A DNA stretch of 64,000 nucleotides from the NCBI RefSeq assembly GCF_023923205.1, contig NZ_CP099490.1:2108001-2172000 (forward strand), read 5' to 3'. Shown in pieces: positions 8,796-17,581 of the stretch. The first letter of the stretch is position 1. Each line of letters opens with the position of its first letter. The notes below the pieces were generated by a model. That model had not been told where the DNA came from, made no database searches, and worked only from the letters and a program-made list of their open reading frames with translations. This DNA comes from Ornithinimicrobium cryptoxanthini. GTDB taxonomy: Bacteria; Actinomycetota; Actinomycetes; Actinomycetales; Dermatophilaceae. Made by a program: the position numbers and the translations under genes.

Positions 8796-10136
8796 GTGAC
8801 CACGATCGGATCAATCAGGCCTGGCCAGCACGTGCCAGATGCCCTGCCGCCGACCAGGAGTTGGCGCACCCTGTGGATGATCATCACCGCATGCTTCGTC
8901 GTGCTGCTGCAGGGGGCCGCCCCCGCCAGCGCCCAGGGCGACGGCTCAGAGGTCGGCCTGGACGACAACGACTACAGCATCACCGCCAACGTCCGCTTCA
9001 ACAACGAGCCCGTCCAGGACGTGCGCATCGTCGTCAGCGGTGGGGGCTACGAGGCCGAGGCGCTCACCAACGAACGCGGACAGGTCCGCGTCGGAGTGCC
9101 CACCACAGATGGCTACGACGTGCTTATCGACGAGGAGACGCTGCCCGAGGGGGTAGCCGTCGAGGGGGAGAACACCCAGTCCGTCGCCTTCGGGTCACAG
9201 TTTTTCGCCCCCGCCAACTTCTTCCTCGGTGAGGACGTGCGAGAGACGGCCAGCTTCTTGTCCCAGTTCGTCGAAAGACTGATGAACGGCATCAACTTCG
9301 GCCTGATGCTGGCGCTCGCCTCGATCGGCCTGTCGCTGATCTTTGGCACCACGGGGCTGACCAACTTCGCGCACGCAGAGATGGTCACCTTTGGTGCCAT
9401 CTTCGCGCTGTGGATGGTGATGATCGACCTGCCGATCCTCGTGGCGATCGTCCTCGCGGTGATCGCCAGCGGCATCTTCGGGTGGTTGTTCGACGCCTCC
9501 CTCTGGAGACCGCTGCGCCGGCGCGGCATCGGGCTCGTGCAGATGATGATCCTGACGATCGGCTTCTCCCTGGCCCTGCGCTACATCTTCCTGATGCTCA
9601 TTGGTGGTGGCACCACCCAGCTCCCGGGCTCCGGAGGCGTCAAGCACCAGATCATCGGCCCGATCCAACTGTCGACGATCGACATGGTCAGCATGGGCCT
9701 GAGCCTGCTCGTCCTGCTCGCAGTGTCCTACTGGTTGCTGCGCACCCGGATCGGCAAGGCCACCCGCGCGGTCGCTGACAACCGTCAGCTCGCCGCCGCC
9801 AGCGGCATCAACGTCGAGCGGGTGACCCGCATCGTCTGGGTCATCGGTGGAGCGCTGGCCGGCCTGTCCGGTGTCCTGTGGGCCTACTTCCGCCCGGGCA
9901 TCAAGTGGGACATGGGCATGCAGATCTTGCTGCTCATCTTTGCCGCCGTCGTCCTCGGTGGTCTCGGCACCGCCTTCGGAGCGCTGGTCGGCTCACTGGT
10001 CATCGGAATCCTGGTCGAGGTGTCGACCCTCTGGATCCCGTCTGACATCAAGTATGTCGGCGCGCTCGGCGTGCTCGTCATCGTCCTGCTCGTCAGACCC
10101 CAGGGACTCCTGGGCCGACGCGAACGCGTCGGATAA
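8796..10136 (+). CDS. livH: branched-chain amino acid ABC transporter permease with N-terminal extracellular domain
   Basis: Membrane subunit of a LIV-type importer, 446 residues. Residues 160-446 are the LivH permease with about eight helices and the conserved NFAHAEM, RAVADNRQLAAASGI (coupling loop) and VLGGLGTAFGALVG. The first 160 residues are extra. A signal-peptide-like helix (25-46, ending ASAQG) is followed by about 100 residues of beta-rich sequence (VRIVVSGGGYEAEALTNERGQVRVGVP) that looks like a carboxypeptidase-regulatory or Ig-like fold outside the membrane. The GTG start at 8796 follows GTGAGG. It is the first gene of livHMGF; the next start lies 12 nt downstream. Confidence 0.92.
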   Translation: MTTIGSIRPGQHVPDALPPTRSWRTLWMIITACFVVLLQGAAPASAQGDGSEVGLDDNDYSITANVRFNNEPVQDVRIVVSGGGYEAEALTNERGQVRVGVPTTDGYDVLIDEETLPEGVAVEGENTQSVAFGSQFFAPANFFLGEDVRETASFLSQFVERLMNGINFGLMLALASIGLSLIFGTTGLTNFAHAEMVTFGAIFALWMVMIDLPILVAIVLAVIASGIFGWLFDASLWRPLRRRGIGLVQMMILTIGFSLALRYIFLMLIGGGTTQLPGSGGVKHQIIGPIQLSTIDMVSMGLSLLVLLAVSYWLLRTRIGKATRAVADNRQLAAASGINVERVTRIVWVIGGALAGLSGVLWAYFRPGIKWDMGMQILLLIFAAVVLGGLGTAFGALVGSLVIGILVEVSTLWIPSDIKYVGALGVLVIVLLVRPQGLLGRRERVG

Positions 10137-10148
10137 AGGAGGCATGCA

Positions 10149-11126
10149 ATGAACTGGGGTTCCATCCTCAACAACACGGCGAGCTTCATGCTCTCCCCGG
10201 AGACCATCGGGTTCATGCTGGCCGCCCTCGGCCTGGCTGTCCACTTCGGCTACGCGGGCCTGCTCAACTTCGGCATGGCCGGCTTCATGGCGATCGGGGC
10301 CTACGCCTACGCGATCTCCATCCTCAGCTTCGGCTTCCCCTGGTGGGCTGCGATCATCGTCAGCATCGTCGGTGCGGTGATCTTCGCGATCCTCCTGGGC
10401 ATCCCGACCCTGAAACTGCGAGGCGACTATCTGGCCATCGTGACGATTGCTGCGGCCGAGATCGTGCGATTGCTCTTCCAGTCGCGCGTCTTTGACCAGT
10501 GGACCAACTCCGCAGATGGACTCGGTGGCTACCACACGAGCTTCCGGGAGGCCAACCCACTCCCGGCGGGCACCTTCGGGTTCGGTCCCTGGGAGTTCAC
10601 CTCCGACCAGTGGTGGAGCCGCCTGTTCGGCCTGTTCCTGGTCGCCGTCGGTCTGCTCCTGGTGTGGCTGCTGATGCGCAGCCCGTGGGGCCGTGTGCTC
10701 AAGGGCATCCGTGAGGATGAGGACGCGGTCCGCTCACTGGGCAAGAACGTCTACCTCTACAAGATGCAGGCCCTCATCATCGGTGGTGTGCTCGGCGCGC
10801 TGGGTGGTGTGGTCATCGCCCTGCCCTCCGCGGTGATCCCGCAGTACTACCTGCCGAGCCTCACCTTCTTCGTGTGGACCGCCCTGCTCCTGGGTGGCGC
10901 TGCCACGCTGTTTGGCCCGATCCTCGGTGCCGTCATGTATTGGGGCGTCATGGCCTTCCTGGCCGGCGTCCTCCCAGCCATGGCCAGCGAGGGCTGGCTG
11001 CCCATGTCGTCCACCGCGGCCGGCAACTTCCGGTTCGTCCTCGTCGGCGCCGCCCTGATGCTCCTCGTCGCATTCCGACCACAGGGCCTCCTGGGCAAGA
11101 AGAAGGAGATGACCTTTGTCAAGTAG
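10149..11126 (+). CDS. livM: branched-chain amino acid ABC transporter permease
   Basis: Second permease of the LIV-type importer, 325 residues with 8-9 hydrophobic helices. LivM features are LLNFGMAGFMAIGAYA near residue 40, LKLRGDYLAIVT near 83 and the coupling-loop sequence LKGIREDEDAVRSLGKNV near 190. The ending FRPQGLLGKK is typical of LivM proteins. ATG 10149 is preceded by AAAGGAGG, a strong Shine-Dalgarno sequence. The gene pairs with LivH to form the pore and overlaps livG by 11 bp. Confidence 0.95.
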   Translation: MNWGSILNNTASFMLSPETIGFMLAALGLAVHFGYAGLLNFGMAGFMAIGAYAYAISILSFGFPWWAAIIVSIVGAVIFAILLGIPTLKLRGDYLAIVTIAAAEIVRLLFQSRVFDQWTNSADGLGGYHTSFREANPLPAGTFGFGPWEFTSDQWWSRLFGLFLVAVGLLLVWLLMRSPWGRVLKGIREDEDAVRSLGKNVYLYKMQALIIGGVLGALGGVVIALPSAVIPQYYLPSLTFFVWTALLLGGAATLFGPILGAVMYWGVMAFLAGVLPAMASEGWLPMSSTAAGNFRFVLVGAALMLLVAFRPQGLLGKKKEMTFVK

Positions 11127-12111
11127 CAGCCCAGACCCCACCGTTCCAGACCTGCCGGACGCTGGCGGGGGCCCTGAGCTCAAGGGAGTCGACGAGGACA
11201 CTCTCGTCGAGACCCTCGAAGTCGAGCCGACTCACCAGATCCAGACGTCGACCGGCCTTGCCAAGGGGCCACCTGCCCCCGGCGTGGCCAAGACTGACCC
11301 CATCATGATCGCGGACCGCATCACCCGCTCCTTCGGTGGTGTTCAGGCGGTCGACGTCGAGCACCTCGAGATCCCCCGCAACGCGATCACCGCGCTCATC
11401 GGACCCAACGGTGCGGGCAAGACCACCTTGTTCAACCTGCTGAGCGGTTTCGACAAGCCCGACACCGGGGCCTGGTCGTTCAACGGCCGCGCCCTCGCCG
11501 GGATCCCCGCCTTCAAGTCCGCCCGGATGGGTCAGGTCCGCACCTTCCAGCTCACCAAGGTGCTCGCCCGACTCACCGTGCTCGAGAGCATGAAGCTGGG
11601 TGCCACGGGCCAACGTGGCGAGTCCATGCTGGCCGCGGTCGTGCCTGCCCTCTGGAGCTCCCAGGAGCGGGAGATCGAGCAACGCGCGCTCCGGCTCTTG
11701 AAGAAGTTCAACCTCTTCGAGAAGAAGGATGACTACTCCGCGAGCCTCTCCGGAGGTCAGCGCAAACTGCTCGAGATGGCACGCGCCCTCATGACCGAGC
11801 CCGAGTTCGTGCTGCTGGACGAGCCAATGGCGGGCGTCAACCCGGCGCTGGTGCAGTCTCTGCTCGACCATGTGCTCGACCTGAAGGCCGAGGGCATGAC
11901 CGTCCTCTTCGTCGAGCACGACATGCACATGGTGCGCCACATCGCCGACTGGGTCGTCGTCATGGCCGAGGGACGCGTCGTGGCAGAGGGCCCGCCCTAC
12001 GAGGTGATGCGAGACCCGGCAGTGATCGATGCCTATCTCGGCAGCCACCTGGATGCGGACATCGGTGTCATCACCGGACGCTACGACGAGGAGGGGAACA
12101 AACTCCCATGA
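11116..12111 (+). CDS. livG: branched-chain amino acid ABC transporter ATPase
   Basis: Cytoplasmic ATPase, 331 residues. Walker A GPNGAGKT lies at 96-103, signature LSGGQRKLLEMARAL, Walker B FVLLDEPMAGVNP and switch His in FVEHDMHMV. The family normally starts close to the ATP domain. Here about 65 acidic and Pro-rich residues precede it. The start is TTG at 11116, supported by AAGGAG eight nt upstream; no better ATG or GTG exists before the ATP domain. The 11-bp overlap with livM implies coupled translation. Confidence 0.93.
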   Translation: MSSSSPDPTVPDLPDAGGGPELKGVDEDTLVETLEVEPTHQIQTSTGLAKGPPAPGVAKTDPIMIADRITRSFGGVQAVDVEHLEIPRNAITALIGPNGAGKTTLFNLLSGFDKPDTGAWSFNGRALAGIPAFKSARMGQVRTFQLTKVLARLTVLESMKLGATGQRGESMLAAVVPALWSSQEREIEQRALRLLKKFNLFEKKDDYSASLSGGQRKLLEMARALMTEPEFVLLDEPMAGVNPALVQSLLDHVLDLKAEGMTVLFVEHDMHMVRHIADWVVVMAEGRVVAEGPPYEVMRDPAVIDAYLGSHLDADIGVITGRYDEEGNKLP

Positions 12112-12896
12112 GCGACTCCAGCACCCCCACGACCACGCCGGAGGCACAGTCGCCGGGGCGGAACACGGGCGAAATCGTGATCGATGTGCAGAACGTGACC
12201 GCAGGCTACCTCCCGGGCATCGACATCCTCACCGACACCAACCTGCAGGCCTACGACGGTGAGCTCATCGGCATCATCGGGCCCAACGGTGCGGGCAAGT
12301 CGACCCTCCTGAAGGCGATCTTTGGGATGGTCCAGGTCCGCAACGGGTCGATCTCCCTCCGCGGCGAGGACATCAGCAACCTCAAGGCCAACGAACTGGT
12401 CGCCAAGGGTGTCGGTCTGGTCCCCCAGACCGAAAACGTCTTCCCGACCCTGACCATCCGGGAGAACCTCGAGATGGGCGCCTTCCAGAAGCCTGCGGGA
12501 GTCAAGGAGAACCTCGAGTTCGTCATCGACATCTTCCCTGCCCTGGGTGACCGTCTGAACCAGGTTGCCGGATCGCTCAGCGGTGGCGAACGCCAGATGG
12601 TGGCAATGTCACGTGCGCTGATGATGCGCCCCGAGGTCCTCCTTCTCGATGAGCCCTCAGCGGGCCTGTCGCCGGTGCGGCAGGACGACGCCTTCATCCG
12701 CGTCTCATCGATCAACAAGGCTGGCGTCACGACCATCATGGTCGAGCAGAACGCGCGCCGTTGCCTGCAGATCTGCGACCGCGCCTACGTCCTCGATCAG
12801 GGGCACGACGCCCACACAGGCACCGGCCGAGAGCTGCTCAACGACGAGAAGGTCATCGGGCTCTACCTCGGCACGCTGGGCCAGGAGTCCGCTTAG
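12108..12896 (+). CDS. livF: branched-chain amino acid ABC transporter ATPase
   Basis: Second ATPase of the LIV importer, 262 residues. Walker A GPNGAGKST lies at 58-66, signature LSGGERQMVAMSRAL, Walker B VLLLDEPSAGLSP and the LivF-type VEQNARRCL switch region. The ATG overlaps the livG stop as ATGA. It is the last gene of the operon, followed by a hairpin at 12955-12987. No binding-protein gene lies in this operon; the candidate binding protein is convergent at 13344-14699. Confidence 0.95.
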   Translation: MSDSSTPTTTPEAQSPGRNTGEIVIDVQNVTAGYLPGIDILTDTNLQAYDGELIGIIGPNGAGKSTLLKAIFGMVQVRNGSISLRGEDISNLKANELVAKGVGLVPQTENVFPTLTIRENLEMGAFQKPAGVKENLEFVIDIFPALGDRLNQVAGSLSGGERQMVAMSRALMMRPEVLLLDEPSAGLSPVRQDDAFIRVSSINKAGVTTIMVEQNARRCLQICDRAYVLDQGHDAHTGTGRELLNDEKVIGLYLGTLGQESA

Positions 12897-12954
12897 CTGG
12901 CCCACGCGGCGCACAGGGGACCCGACGGTCACCTGCCTGCTGCATCACAGCACC

Positions 12955-12987
12955 ACGGCCCTCGGGTGATCATCGCCCGGGGGCCGT
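12955..12987 (+). terminator. liv operon terminator
   Basis: Long hairpin with outer arms ACGGCCC / GGGCCGT and inner arms CGGG / CCCG, followed by TCTGTGT, 58 nt after the livF stop codon. Confidence 0.65.
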
Positions 12988-13045
12988 TCTGTGTCCGCTC
13001 CGCCACCGCCAGACCCGGGGCGGGCGTCGCGGGGTGGGGGGAAGC

Positions 13046-13182
13046 GGCCCCAGCGTGCACATGAACTCTGCAGCCGACGACACGCCCAAGCAGGGCGGCC
13101 CCAGCGTGCACATGAACTCTGCAGCCGACGACACGCCGAAGCAGGGCGGCCCCAGCGTGCGCGTGAACTCTTGAGCCGACGT
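13046..13182. repeat. 51-bp tandem repeat, about 2.7 copies
   Basis: Copies begin at 13046, 13097 and 13148 with an exact 51-bp period. The first two differ at one base; the third is cut short and more diverged. Each unit contains CAGCGTGCACATGAACTCT. It lies between the convergent liv operon and the liv binding protein gene, outside any supported gene. Confidence 0.85.
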
Positions 13183-13230
13183 GCCGGGGGTCGACGTGGC
13201 GGGGGGTCGACGTGGCGGGGAGCCGACGTG
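13175..13230. repeat. 16-bp degenerate tandem repeat next to the 51-bp array
   Basis: About 3.5 copies of a unit close to TCGACGTGGCGGGGGG (13191-13206, 13207-13221 and diverged flanking copies starting GCCGACGTG). It begins inside the last 51-bp copy. Function unknown. Confidence 0.6.
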
Positions 13231-13282
13231 TGATGGCGGGTGCGCGCGTCGGCCGGGTGCAGGACGCCTCCCGGAAATGACA

Positions 13283-13312
13283 AGGCCCCCGGGAGAAACC
13301 TCCCGGGGGCCT
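13283..13312. terminator. strong hairpin downstream of liv binding protein
   Basis: Perfect 13-bp stem AGGCCCCCGGGAG / CTCCCGGGGGCCT with AAAC loop, 31 nt after the stop codon of the minus-strand gene. It can act on both strands and so also backs up liv operon termination. The 12897-13343 gap holds only this hairpin, the liv terminator and the repeats. Confidence 0.85.
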
Positions 13313-13343
13313 CGCGCTGGGTCACCGACCCAGCGGCAGAGCG

Positions 13344-14699
13344 TCAGTTCTGGCGAACCAGGCTGTTGTTCTCGTCGTACTGGAAGATGCCGATGGTGGC
13401 CTCGGTCGGGTCACCAGCCGCGTTGAAGGTGATCGGCCCGGAAGGACCGTCGTAGTCAACGACCGTGCCCTCGATGATGGCAGCCGCAGCGTCGGCGAAC
13501 GTGGTGAACTTCTCACCATCGCCAGTCCCACCGGACACCTGACCCATCCAGGTGGCCATGTCCGGACCCTCGATCGAGTTGGCAGCCAGGGCGGACAGCG
13601 CCGCCAGGATGATCGCGTCGTAGGTCTCGGCGGCGTAGTTGAAGTCCACGAGCTCCTCGCCCGAGTGCTCCTCCCAGCCAGCCACCAGCTCGGTCCGGAA
13701 GTCGTCCTCCAGGGCCGGGCCAGGCGTCGTGCCCTTCGAACCCTCGAGCGTGCCAGGGTCAAAGTCCTCGCTGAAGTCGGCGATGTTGCCGTCCACGAAG
13801 TACAGGCTGCTCATGTCAACGCCAGCCGACTCGAGCGCCGGGATGATCGTCTTGATCTCCTCAAAGGTGATCAGGGCGAGCGCGTCCGGGTCTGCGGCCA
13901 GGATGGAGCTGATCTGCGCGTCGAACGTGGTGTCACCAGCGTTGTAGGACTCGGAGGCGACAACGGTGCCGTTGGCGTTCTCGAACGTCGTGGTGAGCTG
14001 GGCCTCAAGGCCGGTGCCGTAGGCGTCGTTCAGATAGAGAATGCCGAGGTTGACCACCCCGTCGGACGCAATGAGGTTGCCCAGCACCTCGCCCTGGAGC
14101 AGATCCGAGGGGGCCGTGCGCCAGTAGAGGCCGTTGTCCGGCCAGTCGGTGAACTCCGGGGCCGTGTTGGCCGGGGAGATCATCAGCGTGTCAGCGGCCA
14201 CGACCTCGTCGATGAACAACTTGGAGACACCAGAGGAGGCGGCTCCGATGATCACGCTGTTGTCCGCGTTGAGCAGCTGCGGGACGGTCGTCGCATAGGC
14301 GCGGTTGTCGGGGTCTCCGGAGTCGCCGAGCGTCAGCTCGATCTGGATGCCCACGTCAGCTTCGTTGATGTCCTTGGCGGCCATCAGGGCGCCGGCCTCT
14401 TCGGGCGGGCCCAGGAACGCGAGGGCACCTGTCTGCGGCAGCACGGTGCCGACCTTGAGCACCAGGTCGCGCTCGCCGGCCTCGGGCGCACCCGGGTCCT
14501 CAGCGGCAGCCGGCGCGTCCCCGGTGGACTCGGTGTCGTCGCCGGTTGCGTCGTCGCCCTCCGCCGCTGCGTCGGGGGTCTCATCGTCACCGTCGTCACC
14601 GTCGCCCCCGCACGCAGCGAGGATGAGGGACGACGCGGCCAGCACTGCAATTCCGCGGGCGGTCACGGACGTCCGCTTGCGGAGAGTAGATGAACTCAT
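13344..14699 (-). CDS. branched-chain amino acid ABC transporter substrate-binding lipoprotein
   Basis: Periplasmic-type binding protein (Peripla_BP_6, LivK-like), 451 residues. A lipoprotein signal ends in LAAC at about residue 25, followed by an Asp/Glu/Ala-rich linker of about 50 residues. The binding fold then starts at VGTVLPQTGALAF; later motifs are FIDEVVAADTLMISPANTAPEF and NYAAETYDAIILAALS. ATG 14699 has AAGGAG 6 nt upstream. An in-frame extension to 14936 would read through the promoter and is rejected. It most likely serves the convergent livHMGF operon. Its own promoter carries a spacer palindrome and a GlnR-box-like repeat. Confidence 0.93.
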   Translation of the reverse strand: MSSSTLRKRTSVTARGIAVLAASSLILAACGGDGDDGDDETPDAAAEGDDATGDDTESTGDAPAAAEDPGAPEAGERDLVLKVGTVLPQTGALAFLGPPEEAGALMAAKDINEADVGIQIELTLGDSGDPDNRAYATTVPQLLNADNSVIIGAASSGVSKLFIDEVVAADTLMISPANTAPEFTDWPDNGLYWRTAPSDLLQGEVLGNLIASDGVVNLGILYLNDAYGTGLEAQLTTTFENANGTVVASESYNAGDTTFDAQISSILAADPDALALITFEEIKTIIPALESAGVDMSSLYFVDGNIADFSEDFDPGTLEGSKGTTPGPALEDDFRTELVAGWEEHSGEELVDFNYAAETYDAIILAALSALAANSIEGPDMATWMGQVSGGTGDGEKFTTFADAAAAIIEGTVVDYDGPSGPITFNAAGDPTEATIGIFQYDENNSLVRQN

Positions 14700-14764
14700 G
14701 TTGCTCCTTGCTAGTCGTGATTTGTCGCGATGCATCCAGGGGATGGGGCACCTCACGTATGTGC

Positions 14765-14793
14765 AAGGTAAGTGGCGATTTTGCGCCACACAA
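14765..14793 (-). promoter_or_regulatory. promoter of liv binding protein gene
   Basis: TTGTGT (-35) and TACCTT (-10) with a 17-bp spacer, giving a leader of about 60 nt before a good Shine-Dalgarno sequence. Confidence 0.6.
14772..14789. promoter_or_regulatory. palindromic operator candidate inside the promoter spacer
   Basis: GTGGCG-ATTTTG-CGCCAC, a perfect 6-6-6 inverted repeat filling the spacer between the -10 and -35 of the liv binding protein promoter. The position fits a repressor. No regulator gene is adjacent. Confidence 0.5.
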
Positions 14794-14809
14794 GAGGCTC
14801 GCGCGACTC

Positions 14810-14836
14810 GTTGCGGGAACGGTTCCAAATCGTTAC
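14810..14836 (-). promoter_or_regulatory. 11-bp-phased GTAAC/GAACC/GCAAC repeat, GlnR-box-like
   Basis: On the minus strand GTAAC-N6-GAACC-N6-GCAAC, ending 16 bp upstream of the -35. Close to the GlnR consensus GTNAC-N6-GAAAC. The same arrangement is found in front of the oligopeptide operon. Inferred. Confidence 0.45.
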
Positions 14837-14902
14837 CCAGCAGTGATGTTGAGCACGATTTCGGGCCCGCAGCGAGGACGTCGCATCCGACGAGCCGGAC
14901 GG

Positions 14903-17575
14903 TCAGTGGGCAGCGTCGTGCCAGGTCCGTCCCCACCCGACGCTGACGTCGAGAGGGACCGCCAGCTCCGTGGCGGCGCCCATCTCACGTCGCACGAGCT
15001 CCTCGACGGCGGCCTTCTCGGCCGACGGCACCTCGAGGACGAGCTCGTCGTGGACCTGGAGCAGCATCCGGGCCGAGTGACCCTCACGTCGCAGGGCCTC
15101 ATCAACGCGCAGCATGGCGACCTTGATGATGTCAGCGGCAGACCCCTGGATCGGGGCGTTCAGGGCCATCCGCTCGGCCATCTCCCGGCGCTGCCGGTTG
15201 TCCGAGGTCAGGTCGGGCAGATATCTGCGCCGGCCGAGCATCGTCTCGGTGAACCCGGTGCCGCGGGCCTCGGCGACCACATCGCGCAGGTAGTCGCGCA
15301 CTCCCCCGAACCGGGCGAAGTACTCCTCCATCAGGGCGCTGGCCTCACCGGTGGAGATGCCCAGCTGCTTGGACAGGCCGAAGGCGGACAGGCCGTAGGC
15401 CAGGCCGTAGCTCATCGCCTTGACCTTGGAGCGCATCTCGGCCGTGACGTCCGCCGGCTCGACCCCAAAGACCCTGGAGCCCACGAACCGGTGCAGGTCC
15501 TCACCCGTGCGGAACGCCTCGATGAGGCCCTCGTCGCCCGAGAGGTGCGCCATGATGCGCATCTCGATCTGGCTGTAGTCCGCCGACAGCAGCGCGTCGT
15601 AGCCAGCCCCCACGACGAAGGCCTCACGGATGCGGCGGCCCTCCTCCGTGCGGATTGGGATGTTCTGCAGATTTGGCTCGGTGGAGCTCAGACGACCGGT
15701 GGCCGCGATGGTCTGCTGGTATGTCGTGTGGATGCGCCCGTCATCGGCCACCGACCTGATCAGGCCCTCGGCGGTCACCCGCAGCCGGGACTTGTCGCGG
15801 TGGCGCAGCAGCGCCTCCAGGAACTGGTGCTCCGTCTGGGCATAGAGCCCGGCCAGCGCGTCGGCGTCAGTCGTGTAGCCGGTCTTGGTCCGTCGGGTCT
15901 TGGGCAGTCCCAGCGTGTCGAACAGAACGGTCTGCAGCTGTTTGGGTGACCCCAGGTTGACGGTGTCGTCACCGATGGCGTCCCAGGCATCCTGCTGGGC
16001 CTGGGACATCGCGTCCGCGAACTCCGACTCCAGGCGCTCCAGTGCCTCCAGGTCCACGGCGATCCCGACGCGTTCCATGGTGCCCAGGACACCGATCAGG
16101 GGCAGCTCCAGATCGGCGAGCAGACCCGAGCCCTGCACGTCGGCGATCTCGGAGTCCAGGGCCTGCGCCAGGTCGAGCGCCGCACGGGCGTGCACGATCG
16201 AGGACTGCACGGCCGCGTCGTCCTGCCCGAGGTCAAGATCGAGCAGGCCTTGGTCCGTGCTGCCCTCCTCGGCCCGCAGCTCACGCTTGAGATAACGCAG
16301 CACCAGGTCGGCCAGGTCATAGGAGCGCTGGTCGGGGCGGACCAGGTAGGCCGCCAGAGCGGTGTCGCTGACCAGACCGGCCAGGGGCAGCCCCCGGGAG
16401 CGGAGCGCGTGCAGCGGCCCCTTGACGTCATGCGCCACCTTGGGCACCTCGGGATCAGCCAGCCAGGCCGCCAGGGCGGCCTCGGCGGCCTCGTCGAGGT
16501 CGGCCAGGCTCACATAACCCGCAGCCTCGGAGGTGGCCAGGCCAAGGCCGGTCGCGTCCCCGACGCCCCGGCCCCAGCTGCCGCTGACGTGCACACCGGT
16601 GCGCGTGCCCGCTGGCGCGTGCTCGGTCAACCAGGCGGGCATCTCCGCAGGCTCGAGACGCCCGCCGGTCACCTCGAAGCCTTCGTCGGCCTCGTCCTCC
16701 ACCGGGTCGAGGTATTCGAAGAGCCGGTCCCGCAGCACCCGGAACTCCAGGCGGTCGAAGACGGTGTGGATCTCCTCGCGGTCCCACACGCGACGCTCGA
16801 GGTCCGCCAGCTGCAGCGGCAGCTCGAGGTCACCGACCAGCTGGTTGAGCCGGCGGTTGCGCAGCACGCCGTCCAGGTGGTCGCGCAGGGACTGGCCGGC
16901 CTTGCCGCTGAGCTGGTCGGCGTTGGTGACGATCCCACTCAGGTCGCCGAACTGGTTGATCCACTTGGCGGCCGTCTTGGGCCCCACCCCAGGCACACCC
17001 GGGAGGTTGTCGGAGGACTCACCGACCAGCGCTGCCAGGTCGGAGTAGAGCTCGGGACCCACGCCATACTTCTCACTCACCGCGGCCGGGGTCATCCGAG
17101 CCAGGTCGGAGACGCCCTTGCGCGGGTAGAGCACGGTCACCTTGTCCCCCACCAGCTGCAACGCGTCCCGGTCACCACTGCAGATGAGCACCTCCATCCC
17201 GTCCTCGCGCGCCCGGGAGGTCAGGGTGGCGAGGATGTCGTCGGCCTCGAACCCGTCGAGCTCGACGTGCGGGATCCGCAGCGCGTCCAGGACCTCGCGG
17301 ATGATGGGGATCTGGCCCTTGAACTCCGAGGGGGTCGCCGAGCGTCCAGCCTTGTATTCGGGGTACTCGGTGGTGCGGAAGGTCTGCCGGGACACGTCGA
17401 AGGCCACGGCGATGTGCGTGGGGGCCTCGTCCCGCATCACGTTGATGAGCATGGAGGTGAACCCGAAGACCGCGTTGGTGCTCTGCCCCGTCGTGGTCGA
17501 GAAGTTCTCCACCGGCAGCGCGAAGAACGCGCGGTAGGCCAGTGAATGTCCGTCCAGCAGTAGCAGTCGACTCAC
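14903..17575 (-). CDS. polA: DNA polymerase I
   Basis: Repair and Okazaki-fragment polymerase, 890 residues. The 5'-3' exonuclease domain covers residues 1-300 (LLLLDGHSLAYRAFF; SSDNLPGVPGVGPKTA). The middle domain lacks the DxE motif of a proofreading exonuclease, as is usual in actinobacteria. The polymerase domain has motif A LLSADYSQIEMRI, motif B RSKVKAMSYGLAYG and motif C QVHDELVLEVP. The start is taken as GTG 17575, placed exactly 7 nt after TAGAGT, a leaderless arrangement; the in-frame ATG upstream would lie over that element. Divergent from the thioesterase gene with 19 bp between start codons. Confidence 0.96.
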   Translation of the reverse strand: MSRLLLLDGHSLAYRAFFALPVENFSTTTGQSTNAVFGFTSMLINVMRDEAPTHIAVAFDVSRQTFRTTEYPEYKAGRSATPSEFKGQIPIIREVLDALRIPHVELDGFEADDILATLTSRAREDGMEVLICSGDRDALQLVGDKVTVLYPRKGVSDLARMTPAAVSEKYGVGPELYSDLAALVGESSDNLPGVPGVGPKTAAKWINQFGDLSGIVTNADQLSGKAGQSLRDHLDGVLRNRRLNQLVGDLELPLQLADLERRVWDREEIHTVFDRLEFRVLRDRLFEYLDPVEDEADEGFEVTGGRLEPAEMPAWLTEHAPAGTRTGVHVSGSWGRGVGDATGLGLATSEAAGYVSLADLDEAAEAALAAWLADPEVPKVAHDVKGPLHALRSRGLPLAGLVSDTALAAYLVRPDQRSYDLADLVLRYLKRELRAEEGSTDQGLLDLDLGQDDAAVQSSIVHARAALDLAQALDSEIADVQGSGLLADLELPLIGVLGTMERVGIAVDLEALERLESEFADAMSQAQQDAWDAIGDDTVNLGSPKQLQTVLFDTLGLPKTRRTKTGYTTDADALAGLYAQTEHQFLEALLRHRDKSRLRVTAEGLIRSVADDGRIHTTYQQTIAATGRLSSTEPNLQNIPIRTEEGRRIREAFVVGAGYDALLSADYSQIEMRIMAHLSGDEGLIEAFRTGEDLHRFVGSRVFGVEPADVTAEMRSKVKAMSYGLAYGLSAFGLSKQLGISTGEASALMEEYFARFGGVRDYLRDVVAEARGTGFTETMLGRRRYLPDLTSDNRQRREMAERMALNAPIQGSAADIIKVAMLRVDEALRREGHSARMLLQVHDELVLEVPSAEKAAVEELVRREMGAATELAVPLDVSVGWGRTWHDAAH

Positions 17576-17581
17576 GCATGA

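Noticed and set aside
12761..13174. Plus-strand frame containing the 51-bp repeat as a 17-residue peptide repeat
   Set aside because: Starts inside livF in another frame, has no ribosome site, and crosses the liv terminator; the repeat is better seen as non-coding.
13046..13182. Possible CRISPR array
   Set aside because: Units are contiguous with no unique spacers and only about 2.7 copies; no cas genes nearby.
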